Positions 1 to 7,529 of a stretch of DNA of 38,330 bases are shown here, one piece after another. A program made the translations under genes and the position numbers. Position 1 is the first letter of the stretch. Every line of letters begins with the position of its first letter. The notes beneath the pieces were generated by a model. That model was not told where the DNA came from and did no database searches. It saw only the letters and a list, made by a program, of their open reading frames with translations. This DNA is from Candidatus Colivivens caballi (lineage in GTDB: Bacteria > Bacteroidota > Bacteroidia > Bacteroidales > Bacteroidaceae): assembly GCA_018065565.1 (NCBI GenBank), contig JAGHSZ010000098.1:1-38330 (forward strand), in the 5' to 3' direction.

Positions 1-88
1 CGGCTTCTATACTCTGGACTTCAAGCATAGAAAAATGACACCTTTCATATAATATCAGGGCATCTCAATGGAACTCAAACGCTAAAAT

Positions 89-128
89 TGCGTAAACTCA
101 AACTGTTTGTTTACGCATTGTTTACGCA
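89..128. repeat. Inverted and direct 9-bp repeats beside the tRNA-Met 3' end
   Basis: TGCGTAAAC at 89-97 faces GTTTACGCA at 109-117, and GTTTACGCA recurs at 120-128, so the two direct copies are exactly 11 bp apart. The cluster lies just beyond the tRNA terminator, on the 3' side of the tRNA-Met gene, where tyrosine-recombinase elements often integrate. Phased 9-bp repeats resemble recombinase arm sites or a repressor operator. No integrase is visible. Bases 1-88 hold no gene I can support; a 16-codon open tail (2-52, + strand) could be the end of an upstream gene. Confidence 0.45.
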
Positions 129-139
129 GAGAAAGGAAA

Positions 140-167
140 AAGCACTTACGATTGCTCGTAAGTGCTT
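140..167 (-). terminator. Rho-independent terminator of the tRNA unit
   Basis: A perfect 11-bp stem (AAGCACTTACG with its complement) closes a 6-base loop. Read on the minus strand it follows the tRNA-Met 3' end by about 11 bases and is followed by a T-rich run (TTTCCTTTC). The other side also has a T run, so it may work in both directions. Confidence 0.8.
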
Positions 168-178
168 GATTTTTAATG

Positions 179-252
179 TGGACCAGCTTGGGCTTGAACC
201 AAGGACCTCCAGATTATGAGTCTGTTGCTCTAACCGACTGAGCTACAAGTCC
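179..252 (-). tRNA. tRNA-Met (anticodon CAU)
   Basis: On the minus strand a full cloverleaf can be folded: acceptor start GGACTTG pairs with CTGGTCC (one T-T mismatch), the D arm carries GCTC/GAGC, the anticodon loop is CTCATAA, and the T loop contains TTCAAGC. The anticodon is CAT. The acceptor begins with a G-C pair, so it is not the usual initiator form. It could be elongator Met or the tRNA-Ile whose C34 is converted to lysidine; sequence alone does not settle this. The CCA end is not encoded. It lies 9 bases downstream of tRNA-Gln and is probably cotranscribed with it. Confidence 0.9.
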
Positions 253-261
253 GTTGGGATG

Positions 262-333
262 TTGGGCCACCGGGAATCGAACCCAGCTCTTCAGAACCAA
301 AATCTGACGTGTTAGCCGATATACTATGGCCCA
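262..333 (-). tRNA. tRNA-Gln (anticodon UUG)
   Basis: The minus strand folds into a cloverleaf with acceptor TGGGCCA/TGGCCCA, anticodon stem TCAGA/TCTGA, loop TTTTGGT (anticodon TTG, reads CAA/CAG), and T loop TTCGATT. A U at position 1 paired with A72 is the known identity feature of tRNA-Gln. The discriminator base is A and CCA is not encoded. It is the first gene of a two-tRNA unit. Confidence 0.95.
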
Positions 334-393
334 ATACCTCGATGAAGCATGCCTGATTGATGCCTAAATGGCGTTTTTTCAGAAATGCGGTTG

Positions 394-423
394 CAAAGGT
401 AAGAATAATTTGTAACTTGGCAA
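394..423 (-). promoter_or_regulatory. Promoter of the tRNA-Gln/tRNA-Met unit
   Basis: On the minus strand TTG is followed after 19 bases by TACCTTTG, a full match to the Bacteroidales -33/-7 promoter (TTG - 19 to 21 - TAnnTTTG). It lies about 60 bases upstream of the mature tRNA-Gln 5' end. Confidence 0.75.
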
Positions 424-559
424 AGTGCAATATGCGTTTTTTTTGCTTTTGTATGTTAAATTGTTGTGAAATCATGCGTTTTTGGTGCCGCCGGTGGGTA
501 AATGCTTTGTTTTTGCTAAATATTTTTTGTTAATCAATTGTCGGTTATTAATTATTTTG

Positions 560-567
560 TACCTTTG
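560..567 (+). promoter_or_regulatory. Probable -7 element of the psd-pssA-tadA unit
   Basis: TACCTTTG matches the Bacteroidales -7 consensus. Transcription would begin near 574 and give a leader of about 360 bases before psd, including the 55-bp repeats. It diverges from the tRNA promoter. A 24-codon ORF (573-647) begins at the predicted start site and is probably not translated. Confidence 0.6.
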
Positions 568-662
568 CAGTTATGAAACGGATTGTGCACTTTTGCGTGT
601 GCATGGTTTCCATACGGTCTGGCATGGGGCTTGACGACACAAAATGATGTAGCTGATGAGCA

Positions 663-772
663 GATGAGTGGTGCAGATGAGCTGCTAAATATTGTTGATT
701 AGTTGCTGAATGTAGCTGATGAGTGGTGCAGATGAGCTGCTAAATATTGTTGATTAGTTGCTGAATGTAGTT
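663..772. repeat. Tandem 55-bp repeat (two copies) in the psd leader
   Basis: A 55-bp unit starting GATGAGTGGTGCAG occurs at 663-717 and almost identically at 718-772. Degenerate shorter pieces (GTTGCTGAATGTAG, TAGCTGATGAG) surround it from about 648 to 840. The stretch 334-933 has no gene; besides the two promoters this repeat is its only clear content. The unit length is not a multiple of three, which argues against coding. Confidence 0.8.
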
Positions 773-933
773 GCTGAATGTAGCTGATGAGTGGTATTGA
801 TTAGCTGAATGTTGCTGCTGAGTCACTGCATGTTGCTGAATCGGTGTCATTGCTCGCACATGGAACAGAGTGTGTCGATGTGGGGCCAGATGTTGTGAAA
901 TTGATTGTTGAATGTAACAATTGTGATAGTCGA

Positions 934-1656
934 ATGAAAGAGAAGAAGGATAAACCGCTGATACATAACAAACGAAGGAACAAGATTCGTTTGCACAGTG
1001 AAGGCAAGGAGACTCTGTTGATGACGGGGTTGGTGCTGGCACTGGTTGTAGGTGCGTCGTTGTATTTGCTTGGAGCAAACATCGGCCCGCACTGGGTTTA
1101 TTACATCGTGATGGCTGTGCTGATAGCGATGTACCTGATTCTTTTGAACTTCTTCCGCTGTCCGGTGCGTATGTTCCAGGGTCCGACAACGAAGTCGGTT
1201 GTTGCACCTGCTGATGGTCACATCGTTGTGATTGAGGAGGTTGAAGAGAACGACTATTTCCATGACCGCCGCAAGATGGTGTCAATCTTTATGAGTCTGA
1301 CGAATGTTCATGCCAACTGGATTCCTTGCGAGGGTACGATTGTGCATGTGAGTCATCAGGATGGTAATTTCCATAAGGCATATCTGCCAAAGGCCAGTGA
1401 GGAGAACGAACGCTCGATGGTGGTCATCCGCACTCCTCATGGTGAAGAGATTATGGCTCGCCAGATTGCTGGTGCCATGGCTCGCCGCATCGTGACTTAC
1501 TCGGAGGAGGGTCAGGAGTGTTTCATTGACGACCATATGGGTTTCATCAAGTTTGGTTCGCGTGTTGACCTTTATCTGCCGCTCGATGCTGAGATTCTTG
1601 TGAAGATGGGGCAGAGCACTGTCGGCGATGAGACTCTGATTGCGAAACTTCGCTAA
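934..1656 (+). CDS. psd: Phosphatidylserine decarboxylase proenzyme
   Basis: Converts phosphatidylserine to phosphatidylethanolamine, the last step of PE synthesis, at the inner membrane. The 240-residue product has two hydrophobic segments near residues 29-72, then the decarboxylase core with APADG (near 91), HANW (near 126) and [11 protein letters not shown]. The Gly-Ser of KFGSR (residues 208-209) is the self-cleavage site that yields the pyruvoyl group; this is the short PSD type common in Bacteroidota. An in-frame GTG at 844 would add 30 residues unlike the family N-terminus, so I chose the ATG at 934, shortly before the conserved KIRLHSEG segment. pssA follows after 18 bases, giving consecutive pathway steps in one operon. 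Confidence 0.93.
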   Translation: MKEKKDKPLIHNKRRNKIRLHSEGKETLLMTGLVLALVVGASLYLLGANIGPHWVYYIVMAVLIAMYLILLNFFRCPVRMFQGPTTKSVVAPADGHIVVIEEVEENDYFHDRRKMVSIFMSLTNVHANWIPCEGTIVHVSHQDGNFHKAYLPKASEENERSMVVIRTPHGEEIMARQIAGAMARRIVTYSEEGQECFIDDHMGFIKFGSRVDLYLPLDAEILVKMGQSTVGDETLIAKLR

Positions 1657-1674
1657 TTGATTTTTTAAGGAGAG

Positions 1675-2430
1675 ATGAAGAAACATATTCCAAACATAAT
1701 CACATGTTGTAATCTGGTGTGTGGATGCATTGCAGTGAGTGCAGCATTCCAGCACTTGTTTGTATCTGCGTTCCTGTTTATTCTGATAGGGGCGCTTTTT
1801 GATTTTTTTGACGGAATGGCAGCCCGTGCCCTTGGTGTTTCGGGGCGAATGGGCGTGGAACTCGACTCGCTTGCCGATGTGGTCACATTTGGTGTGGCAC
1901 CGTCAGCGATGCTCTATATGCTGTTTCGTGAGGTGCGATATCCCGAGATGATTTACAGCAACTTCTGGTTTATGGTGATGCCGGTGTTTGGCTTCCTTGT
2001 AGCCGCTTTTTCTGCTCTGCGGCTTGCAAAGTTCAACATCGACGAGCGTCAGCACACCACATTCATTGGAATGCCTACCCCGGCAAATGCAATCTTCTGG
2101 GCTGCATTGATTTCCAGCAGTGAGGACTATCTGTGCTCACCGATGTTTAATGCTCCGTTCCTGCTTGCGTTTGAGGTGCTGTTCTGCTGGCTGCTGGTTT
2201 CGGAGATACCGATGTTCTCGTTGAAATTCAAGTCGAAGTCGTTTGCCGACAATAAGGATAAATATGCGTTTCTCGCCATCTGTGCAGTGATTCTGCTCGT
2301 TACAGGAATTGCAGGCGCAGAGATGGGCTGCGCATTCAGGTATCTGTCGCGTGGACTGGCCGGATGCATCGGAACATATCTGGTGATGAGCATTGCTGGC
2401 AGTTACATCCATCGTTCCAGCGATGAATGA
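1675..2430 (+). CDS. pssA: CDP-diacylglycerol-serine O-phosphatidyltransferase
   Basis: Makes phosphatidylserine from CDP-diacylglycerol and serine, the substrate of the Psd encoded just upstream. The 251-residue protein is an integral membrane enzyme with about seven hydrophobic segments. It carries the CDP-alcohol phosphatidyltransferase signature D-G-x2-A-R-x8-G-x3-D-x3-D exactly (D46, G47, A50, R51, G60, D64, D68). An AAGGAG-like site lies directly before the ATG, unusual for this phylum, where Shine-Dalgarno sites are mostly absent. The stop codon overlaps the first ATG of the tadA frame (ATGA at 2427-2430), suggesting coupled expression. Confidence 0.93.
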   Translation: MKKHIPNIITCCNLVCGCIAVSAAFQHLFVSAFLFILIGALFDFFDGMAARALGVSGRMGVELDSLADVVTFGVAPSAMLYMLFREVRYPEMIYSNFWFMVMPVFGFLVAAFSALRLAKFNIDERQHTTFIGMPTPANAIFWAALISSSEDYLCSPMFNAPFLLAFEVLFCWLLVSEIPMFSLKFKSKSFADNKDKYAFLAICAVILLVTGIAGAEMGCAFRYLSRGLAGCIGTYLVMSIAGSYIHRSSDE

Positions 2431-2462
2431 CGGCGAACCCACCTAAACATTTTTTCTATCGC

Positions 2463-2897
2463 ATGAATGAAGACGAACATTTCATGAGAGAGGCATTGGC
2501 AGAGGCGCGTGAGGCCCTGACCAGTGATGAAATACCCATCGGCGCACTTGTTGTAGCCGATGGTTGTGTTATTGGCAGGGGGCACAACATGACCGAGACC
2601 CTCCACGATGTGACTGCACATGCTGAGATGCAAGCCATCACTGCTGCCGAGGAATACATGGGCGGTAAGTACCTGAACCAGTGCACACTGTATGTAACGG
2701 TCGAACCATGTGTGATGTGTGCTGGTGCCATCGCCTGGTCGCAGATGGGGCGGCTGGTGTATGGCGCGAGCGACGAGAAGCGTGGCTACACTGTCTTTGC
2801 TCCGAATGCACTTCATCCGAAGACGAAGGTGACAAGCGGAGTGCTGGCTGACGAGGCTGGGCAGATGATGCGCGACTTTTTCAAAAAGAAACGATGA
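2463..2897 (+). CDS. tadA: tRNA adenosine(34) deaminase / nucleoside deaminase
   Basis: Zinc-dependent deaminase of the cytidine deaminase-like fold. The arrangement best fits TadA, which turns A34 of tRNA-Arg(ACG) into inosine. The active-site motifs are HAEMQA (zinc His and catalytic Glu) and PCVMCAGA (two zinc Cys), and EIPIGALVV is the usual N-terminal strand. The C-terminal part with HPKT and the basic end also match TadA. The frame opens at 2427 (ATG overlapping the pssA stop), but the conserved family start matches the ATG at 2463, giving 144 residues. A guanine deaminase-like role is less likely. It is probably the third gene of the psd operon. Confidence 0.88.
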   Translation: MNEDEHFMREALAEAREALTSDEIPIGALVVADGCVIGRGHNMTETLHDVTAHAEMQAITAAEEYMGGKYLNQCTLYVTVEPCVMCAGAIAWSQMGRLVYGASDEKRGYTVFAPNALHPKTKVTSGVLADEAGQMMRDFFKKKR

Positions 2898-2926
2898 TGC
2901 GCGGCTGGTGATACAGGTGTTTCGCC

Positions 2927-2971
2927 GTAGCGAAGCGATAGGTAACGAAGTGATAAGTAGCCCGCAAGGGC
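2927..2971 (+). repeat. 15-bp tandem repeat and GCAA tetraloop hairpin upstream of birA
   Basis: Two 15-bp units, CGAAGCGATAGGTAA and CGAAGTGATAAGTAG, lie back to back from about 2931, followed by GCCC-GCAA-GGGC (2960-2971), a 4-bp stem with a GNRA tetraloop. They sit between tadA and birA in the same direction. I see no known regulator site and no T run. Confidence 0.45.
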
Positions 2972-3029
2972 GATTGGTAAACTGAGCAAGGACTTACGAA
3001 AGTAAAAGATATATAAATTAATTGTGACA

Positions 3030-3785
3030 ATGGGACAGACGCTGACTGCAAAGCACATACATCTGAATGAGACGGAATCGACCAACACATACCTGAAAGA
3101 ACTGATTCAGGCGGGAGTCGTTCTGCCCGAACTGACCCTTGTCGATGCTGAATATCAGACAGGTGGCCGTGGACAGACGGGCAATCACTGGGAGAGCCGC
3201 AAGGGCGAGAACCTCACCTTCTCGCTGCTGTGTCATCCTGAATGCGTGCGTGCCGACCATCAGTTTGTGCTGAGTCAGGCTGTGGCACTGGCCGTTCAGC
3301 AGACCCTGCTCGGGTTTGTTGACGATGTGACGGTGAAGTGGCCCAATGACATCTACTGGCGTGACAAGAAAATCTGCGGCATACTGATTGAATGTACACT
3401 GTGTGGCGCGTCAGTCCGTGACTGTATCATCGGAGTTGGGCTGAATGTCAATCAGATGCAGTTTGAAAGCGATGCGCCCAATCCCGTGTCGCTGGCGCAG
3501 ATTGTGGGTCTGACATTCAACCGCAAAGCAGTGCTCGATGGCGTCGTGCAGAAGTTTGCCGAATACTACGACAAGGTGCTCTGTGGCGAGGACATCAGCC
3601 CCGAATACAAGCGCAACCTCTATCGCCGTGAGGGTATGCACTGCTATGCCGAACCCGAAGGCGAACCATTTATGGCACAGATGTGCGATGTGCTGCCGTC
3701 CGGACATCTGGTGCTGCAAGACGATAAGGGGCAGCGACGCGAATACGAGTTCAAGGAGGTGAAGTTTGTGCTGCCGCAGTCATAG
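3030..3785 (+). CDS. birA: Biotin-[acetyl-CoA-carboxylase] ligase (monofunctional)
   Basis: Activates biotin with ATP to biotinyl-5'-AMP and attaches it to the lysine of biotin carboxyl carrier proteins. The 251-residue product shows the biotin-loop motif GGRGQTGNHWES (near residues 45-56), the KWPND motif and the GVGLNVN strand, with a small C-terminal domain. There is no N-terminal helix-turn-helix, so it lacks the repressor function of the E. coli protein. A GTG two codons earlier (3024) is possible; ATG 3030 is preferred. It lies 132 bases downstream of tadA on the same strand. Confidence 0.9.
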   Translation: MGQTLTAKHIHLNETESTNTYLKELIQAGVVLPELTLVDAEYQTGGRGQTGNHWESRKGENLTFSLLCHPECVRADHQFVLSQAVALAVQQTLLGFVDDVTVKWPNDIYWRDKKICGILIECTLCGASVRDCIIGVGLNVNQMQFESDAPNPVSLAQIVGLTFNRKAVLDGVVQKFAEYYDKVLCGEDISPEYKRNLYRREGMHCYAEPEGEPFMAQMCDVLPSGHLVLQDDKGQRREYEFKEVKFVLPQS

Positions 3786-3849
3786 CCGCTGTTTTTCACC
3801 TTCCCACCCTAAAACACCAAACCACTAAACCACCAAATCACCAACCGAT

Positions 3850-5160
3850 ATGGATACGAAAGAAATACGAATTGCAGACTATAATTACAACTTGCCCGAC
3901 GAACGCATCGCCAAATATCCACTTGCAGAGCGCGACCACAGCAAGTTGCTGATATATCGTGGACCACAAGCATCTGGCTGCCAGAATGCCGATGGTGCCA
4001 CAACGGGAACTGATGCCAGAGGCACTGTGACCGAAGACCTCTTCTACAATCTGCCAAACTATCTGCCGAAGGGCGCACTGATGGTGTTCAACAACACAAA
4101 GGTGATTCAGGCACGCCTGCGTTTCCGCAAGGAGACAGGCGCCCAGATTGAGGTGTTCCTGCTCGAACCCTACGAACCGCGCGACTACGAACAGGTGTTT
4201 CAGGTGCGTGACCACTGCCAGTGGGTGTGCCTTGTCGGCAACCTGAAACGCTGGAAGACAACCTCTGCCGACGGCACCGACAATGCCCTCACATGCACTT
4301 TCGGCCCGGAAGGCAAGGACACACTCACCGTCACTCGCCACGGAGTCCATGCCACGGGGCATGTTGTTGACTTCAAGTGGACTGGCGGCTATTCGTTTGC
4401 CGAGGTACTTACACTTCTGGGTGAACTGCCCATTCCGCCATACCTCAACCGCAAGACGGAAGAGAGCGACCTGAAAACCTATCAGACGGTATATTCCAAG
4501 ATCAAAGGTTCGGTGGCAGCCCCGACAGCAGGACTCCACTTCACCAACAATGTGCTTGCTGCCCTCGACAGTGCAGGCGTGGAACGCGAGGAACTCACCC
4601 TGCATGTGGGTGCCGGCACCTTCAAACCTGTGAAGAGCGAACAGATTGCAGAACATGAGATGCACTCCGAGTTTATTGTTGTGAAGCGTACAACCATCGA
4701 GCGGCTCATTGCCCACGACGGCTGCGCCATTGCAGTAGGCACCACTTCGGTGCGCACGCTGGAAAGTCTGTACTACATAGGTCGCAAAATCCTGAAATCG
4801 TCATGTCTGACCACTGCCGACCCCGACAGTCCCGAACTCGACCTCCATGTCAATCAGTGGGAACCGTATGAAACCGACGGCAACGAACCAACCACGGTCG
4901 AGGCTCTGCATGCCATTCTGCGTTATCTCGACCTGCACCAGTTGACAGCGTTGCAGACCAGTACGCAGATTATCATTGCACCAGGCTACAACTATCACAT
5001 CGTGCGCATGATGGTCACCAACTTCCATCAGCCGCAGAGCACACTGCTGCTCCTTGTGTCGGCGTTTGTCCATGGTGACTGGCACACCATCTATGATTAT
5101 GCCCTCAGCCACGATTTCCGCTTCTTGTCGTATGGCGACTCGTCGTTGTTGATACCATAG
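3850..5160 (+). CDS. queA: S-adenosylmethionine:tRNA ribosyltransferase-isomerase
   Basis: Transfers and isomerises the ribosyl group of SAM onto 7-aminomethyl-7-deazaguanine in tRNA, making epoxyqueuosine in the queuosine pathway. Family segments visible in the 436 residues are NNTKVIQARL, GELPIPPYL, YQTVYS with GSVAAPTAGLHFT, and LHVGAGTFKPV followed by HEMHSE. It is longer than the roughly 350-residue E. coli protein owing to inserts near residues 35-60 and 310-345, as I recall for Bacteroidota homologues. The leader 3786-3849 is low-complexity (ACCA/AAACC repeats). The gene ends 15 bases before palindrome array 1. Confidence 0.92.
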   Translation: MDTKEIRIADYNYNLPDERIAKYPLAERDHSKLLIYRGPQASGCQNADGATTGTDARGTVTEDLFYNLPNYLPKGALMVFNNTKVIQARLRFRKETGAQIEVFLLEPYEPRDYEQVFQVRDHCQWVCLVGNLKRWKTTSADGTDNALTCTFGPEGKDTLTVTRHGVHATGHVVDFKWTGGYSFAEVLTLLGELPIPPYLNRKTEESDLKTYQTVYSKIKGSVAAPTAGLHFTNNVLAALDSAGVEREELTLHVGAGTFKPVKSEQIAEHEMHSEFIVVKRTTIERLIAHDGCAIAVGTTSVRTLESLYYIGRKILKSSCLTTADPDSPELDLHVNQWEPYETDGNEPTTVEALHAILRYLDLHQLTALQTSTQIIIAPGYNYHIVRMMVTNFHQPQSTLLLLVSAFVHGDWHTIYDYALSHDFRFLSYGDSSLLIP

Positions 5161-5175
5161 GGGAAATTGCTACAC

Positions 5176-5382
5176 GAGCGGTGATAAATTGCCACGCGAG
5201 CGCTCGTAAATTGTCACACGAGCGTACGATAATATAAAAAGGTGTACACCTTATTGCGAAAAGGTGTACAGCAAAATTGAAAAAGGTGTACACGAAAATT
5301 CAGAAAGGTGTACACCTTTTTATAGTTTATGAGCGCTCGTGAAGACAAACATGAGCACTCGTTAAGGAAAACATGAGCGGAC
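5176..5382. repeat. Palindrome array, copy 1 (ten sites, 22-bp phase)
   Basis: Non-coding element of ten short palindromes. GAGCGCTC-type sites start at 5176, 5198 and 5220; GGTGTACACC-type sites start at 5241, 5263, 5285 and 5307; GAGCGCTC-type sites start again at 5331, 5353 and 5375. Centre-to-centre spacing is 22 bp throughout, apart from one 23-bp step after the fourth GGTGTACACC. Several sites are degenerate (GAGCGGTG, GAGCACTC, GGTGTACAGC). The spacers are A/T-rich and partly shared with copy 2. The 22-bp period excludes coding. It lies between the queA end and a minus-strand peptide gene. The rest of 5383-5519 shows nothing I recognise. Confidence 0.93.
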
Positions 5383-5519
5383 CTTCACCCATCCTCTTCC
5401 TTTCAGGACGAGGAGCAGAATGATAGTGGGTGTCATTCCACGCATTATTGCTACATCAAATATCGGTTAACCCTTTTGATTCCTGTGGCTGGTAGGACGA
5501 GGTTTTCATAGCCAGTACA

Positions 5520-5636
5520 TCAGAATATGCCGCAGAAGTACATGGCGATGAAGACTATGCCTACGACAAACAGTCCGAGCAGGATGTTTGCCCACATGAA
5601 GCGTTGGTTGGCGCGAATGAGTTTCTTGTTGCGCAT
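5520..5636 (-). CDS. 38-residue single-pass membrane peptide, unknown function
   Basis: A short frame from ATG at 5636 to TGA at 5520. The peptide begins with a basic, polar segment (MRNKKLIRANQRF) followed by one hydrophobic helix of about 22 residues (LLGLFVVGIVFIAMYF) and ends CGIF. A positive N-terminus before a single helix predicts an inner-membrane peptide with the N-terminus in the cytoplasm. It lies 90 bases downstream of the S41 protease on the same strand, with an A/T-rich upstream region. I do not recognise a family. Its composition is unlike a chance ORF, but no homologue check was possible. Confidence 0.5.
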   Translation of the reverse strand: MRNKKLIRANQRFMWANILLGLFVVGIVFIAMYFCGIF

Positions 5637-5726
5637 AGTTGTTATAAATATTAACTGTTAAGAATTAATCGATTGGGAAAGGAGTGTGAGAACAATAGAA
5701 TTTGTACATTCTTGAATCACGAAGCA

Positions 5727-7421
5727 TTATTCACTGGCTTTCCCCAGAATCTTGTTGTATTCGTCGGTGTTGCCGAGCAGATTGACGGCACGGTCGAGCA
5801 CGGGGTCGTCGGTCATGCCAATCTGGATGCTGCCTCGTTCATAGAACCACCGTTTTGCGATTTCCAGGGAGATGAGCATACGGATGTCCTTTGAACAGCG
5901 GTCGAGGTCGTATTCGAGATTGTGGGTGAGTTTGGCTTCGAGTGCATCGAATTCAGCCTTTGCATCGTCGTAGTAACCCTCAAACTTAGCCACCTTTTTC
6001 AGTTGTTCAAGGTTCTTGTCGGAGAGTTTGTCGTACTTGAAGTCGCTGTTGATGACCATCTGCTTGAAGTCGGCATAGTCTTCGTCGGTGTAGTGGAAGT
6101 CGCTGACTGTGGCAGGGCGTGTGTGGGTCTGGCAGTAGCGAGTTGCATAGTTGACGAGGATGTCGTCGTGTGAGAGGTAGATGGTGATGTTTTGCAGCGT
6201 GTCGAGTTTGACGGTGATGTCCGGGGTGATGCCCTTTCCGCTCTTGACTACACGGTGGTTGGTGGTGTAGAAGATGCTGTCCTGACTGGCTGCCTGCTGC
6301 TTTGCAGATTGGCTGTCCGACTGGTCGCGGCGCAACTTGTAGTCCACCTCCTGAATGCATCGCCCGCTTGGTATGTAGTATTTAGCGGTGGTGAGTTTCA
6401 TGTGTGAGTCGTATGGCAGTTCGCGGATTGACTGCACGAGTCCTTTGCCATAGGTGCGGTTGCCGATGATGACGGCACGGTCGAGGTCTTGCAGCGAACC
6501 CGACACAATCTCGGAAGCCGATGCGGTCTCGCCGTCAACCAGCACTGCGATTGGTATGTCGAGGTCGAGTGGAGTGTCGTTGCTGACATATTTCATGTTG
6601 GCAGATTGCACCTTGCCCTTGTTTTCGACGATGGTAAGTCCCTTTGGCACAAAGAGGTTGACGATGCGCACAGCCTGGTCGAGCGAACCGCCACCGTTGC
6701 CACGGAGGTCGAGTATGAGCGACTTGGCACCTTGCTCTTTGAGTGTGATTACTGCCTTGCGCACCAGCGAGAAGCAGTCGTCGGTGAACTGGTTGAGATT
6801 GATGTAGCCGATGGTGCCGTGGACGAGTCCCGAGTAGGGGATGCACGGAATCTTGATGCTCTGACGGGTGATTTTCACGGTGCGTGGCTTTGCCTCGCCT
6901 GGACGCTGGAATTTCAGCACGAATGTGGTGCCTGGCTCGCCGCGCAGCGATTCGCTGACTTCGGTCGATGGCACCCCTTTGAGGTCTTTGTCATCGATTT
7001 TCAGCAGTATGTCGCCTGCTTGCAGTCCCACTTCGTCGGCAGGCATGCCTTCGTAGGGTTCGGCGATGATGACTGTGGAGTCCTTCATCTGCCGAATGAT
7101 GCTGCCTATGCCGCCGTACTTTGCCTGTGTGAGCATTTTCAGCTCCTTCTCGTCCTCCTGTGGATAGTATTCGGTATATGGGTCGAGCGAATGAAACATG
7201 GCCCGTATGCCGGTTGAGATAAGTTTCTTGGCATCGAGCGTATCGACATAGAGGGCGTCGAGTGTGCGGTAGGCTGTATGCAGAATGTCAAGTTGACTTG
7301 ATACATCGAATGCGTGGTCGTCGTCGGTCTGTGACTGGGCGTTTGCACACAGTGTACAACTCATGGCGCACACTGCAATCAGTGATGTAAGTCGATGGTT
7401 CTTCATTGAATTTACTGACAT
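5727..7421 (-). CDS. S41 family C-terminal processing peptidase
   Basis: Secreted serine protease of the CtpA/Prc family, acting in the periplasm on C-termini or misfolded proteins. Of 564 residues, 1-28 form a signal peptide cut before Gln29 (CANA|QSQ). A PDZ domain spans about 100-185, with YGGIGS at its start. The catalytic core holds LDLRGNGGG (237-245), the nucleophile segment GETASASE (297-304) and the general-base lysine K326 in TYGKG. An extension of about 190 residues follows, as in Bacteroidota homologues. A second ATG at 7406 gives the same signal peptide five residues shorter. Expression is from a promoter that diverges from the C26-M19 gene. Confidence 0.92.
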   Translation of the reverse strand: MSVNSMKNHRLTSLIAVCAMSCTLCANAQSQTDDDHAFDVSSQLDILHTAYRTLDALYVDTLDAKKLISTGIRAMFHSLDPYTEYYPQEDEKELKMLTQAKYGGIGSIIRQMKDSTVIIAEPYEGMPADEVGLQAGDILLKIDDKDLKGVPSTEVSESLRGEPGTTFVLKFQRPGEAKPRTVKITRQSIKIPCIPYSGLVHGTIGYINLNQFTDDCFSLVRKAVITLKEQGAKSLILDLRGNGGGSLDQAVRIVNLFVPKGLTIVENKGKVQSANMKYVSNDTPLDLDIPIAVLVDGETASASEIVSGSLQDLDRAVIIGNRTYGKGLVQSIRELPYDSHMKLTTAKYYIPSGRCIQEVDYKLRRDQSDSQSAKQQAASQDSIFYTTNHRVVKSGKGITPDITVKLDTLQNITIYLSHDDILVNYATRYCQTHTRPATVSDFHYTDEDYADFKQMVINSDFKYDKLSDKNLEQLKKVAKFEGYYDDAKAEFDALEAKLTHNLEYDLDRCSKDIRMLISLEIAKRWFYERGSIQIGMTDDPVLDRAVNLLGNTDEYNKILGKASE

Positions 7422-7449
7422 GGTTTTTCTGTTTTCTGTTATTTCAGCG

Positions 7450-7457
7450 CAAAGGTA
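7450..7457 (-). promoter_or_regulatory. -7 element of the S41 peptidase promoter
   Basis: Minus-strand TACCTTTG, a full TAnnTTTG match, about 29 bases before the first ATG. It faces an identical element at 7502-7509 on the other strand. Confidence 0.7.
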
Positions 7458-7501
7458 AGAAATTATTCCTAAATGTTAATTCCTAATTCCCAATTATTTC
7501 C

Positions 7502-7509
7502 TACCTTTG
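7502..7509 (+). promoter_or_regulatory. -7 element of the C26-M19 gene promoter
   Basis: Plus-strand TACCTTTG, 20 bases before the ATG at 7530. With its mirror at 7450-7457 it forms GCAAAGGTA...TACCTTTGC. The two -7 boxes are only 44 bp apart, so the two upstream promoter regions overlap. Confidence 0.7.
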
Positions 7510-7529
7510 CGGTGAAATAGGAAAGATTT

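Noticed and set aside
573..647. 24-codon ORF after the psd promoter
   Set aside because: Its ATG lies at the predicted transcription start, leaving no room for ribosome binding, and the peptide has no notable feature.
844..933. GTG start giving Psd 30 extra residues
   Set aside because: The extra segment is unlike the Psd N-terminus and continues the leader repeat composition; ATG 934 fits better.
5176..5382. CRISPR array
   Set aside because: Units are 8-10 bp palindromes of two kinds with 12-14 bp conserved spacers; there are no 24-40 bp repeats, unique spacers or cas genes.
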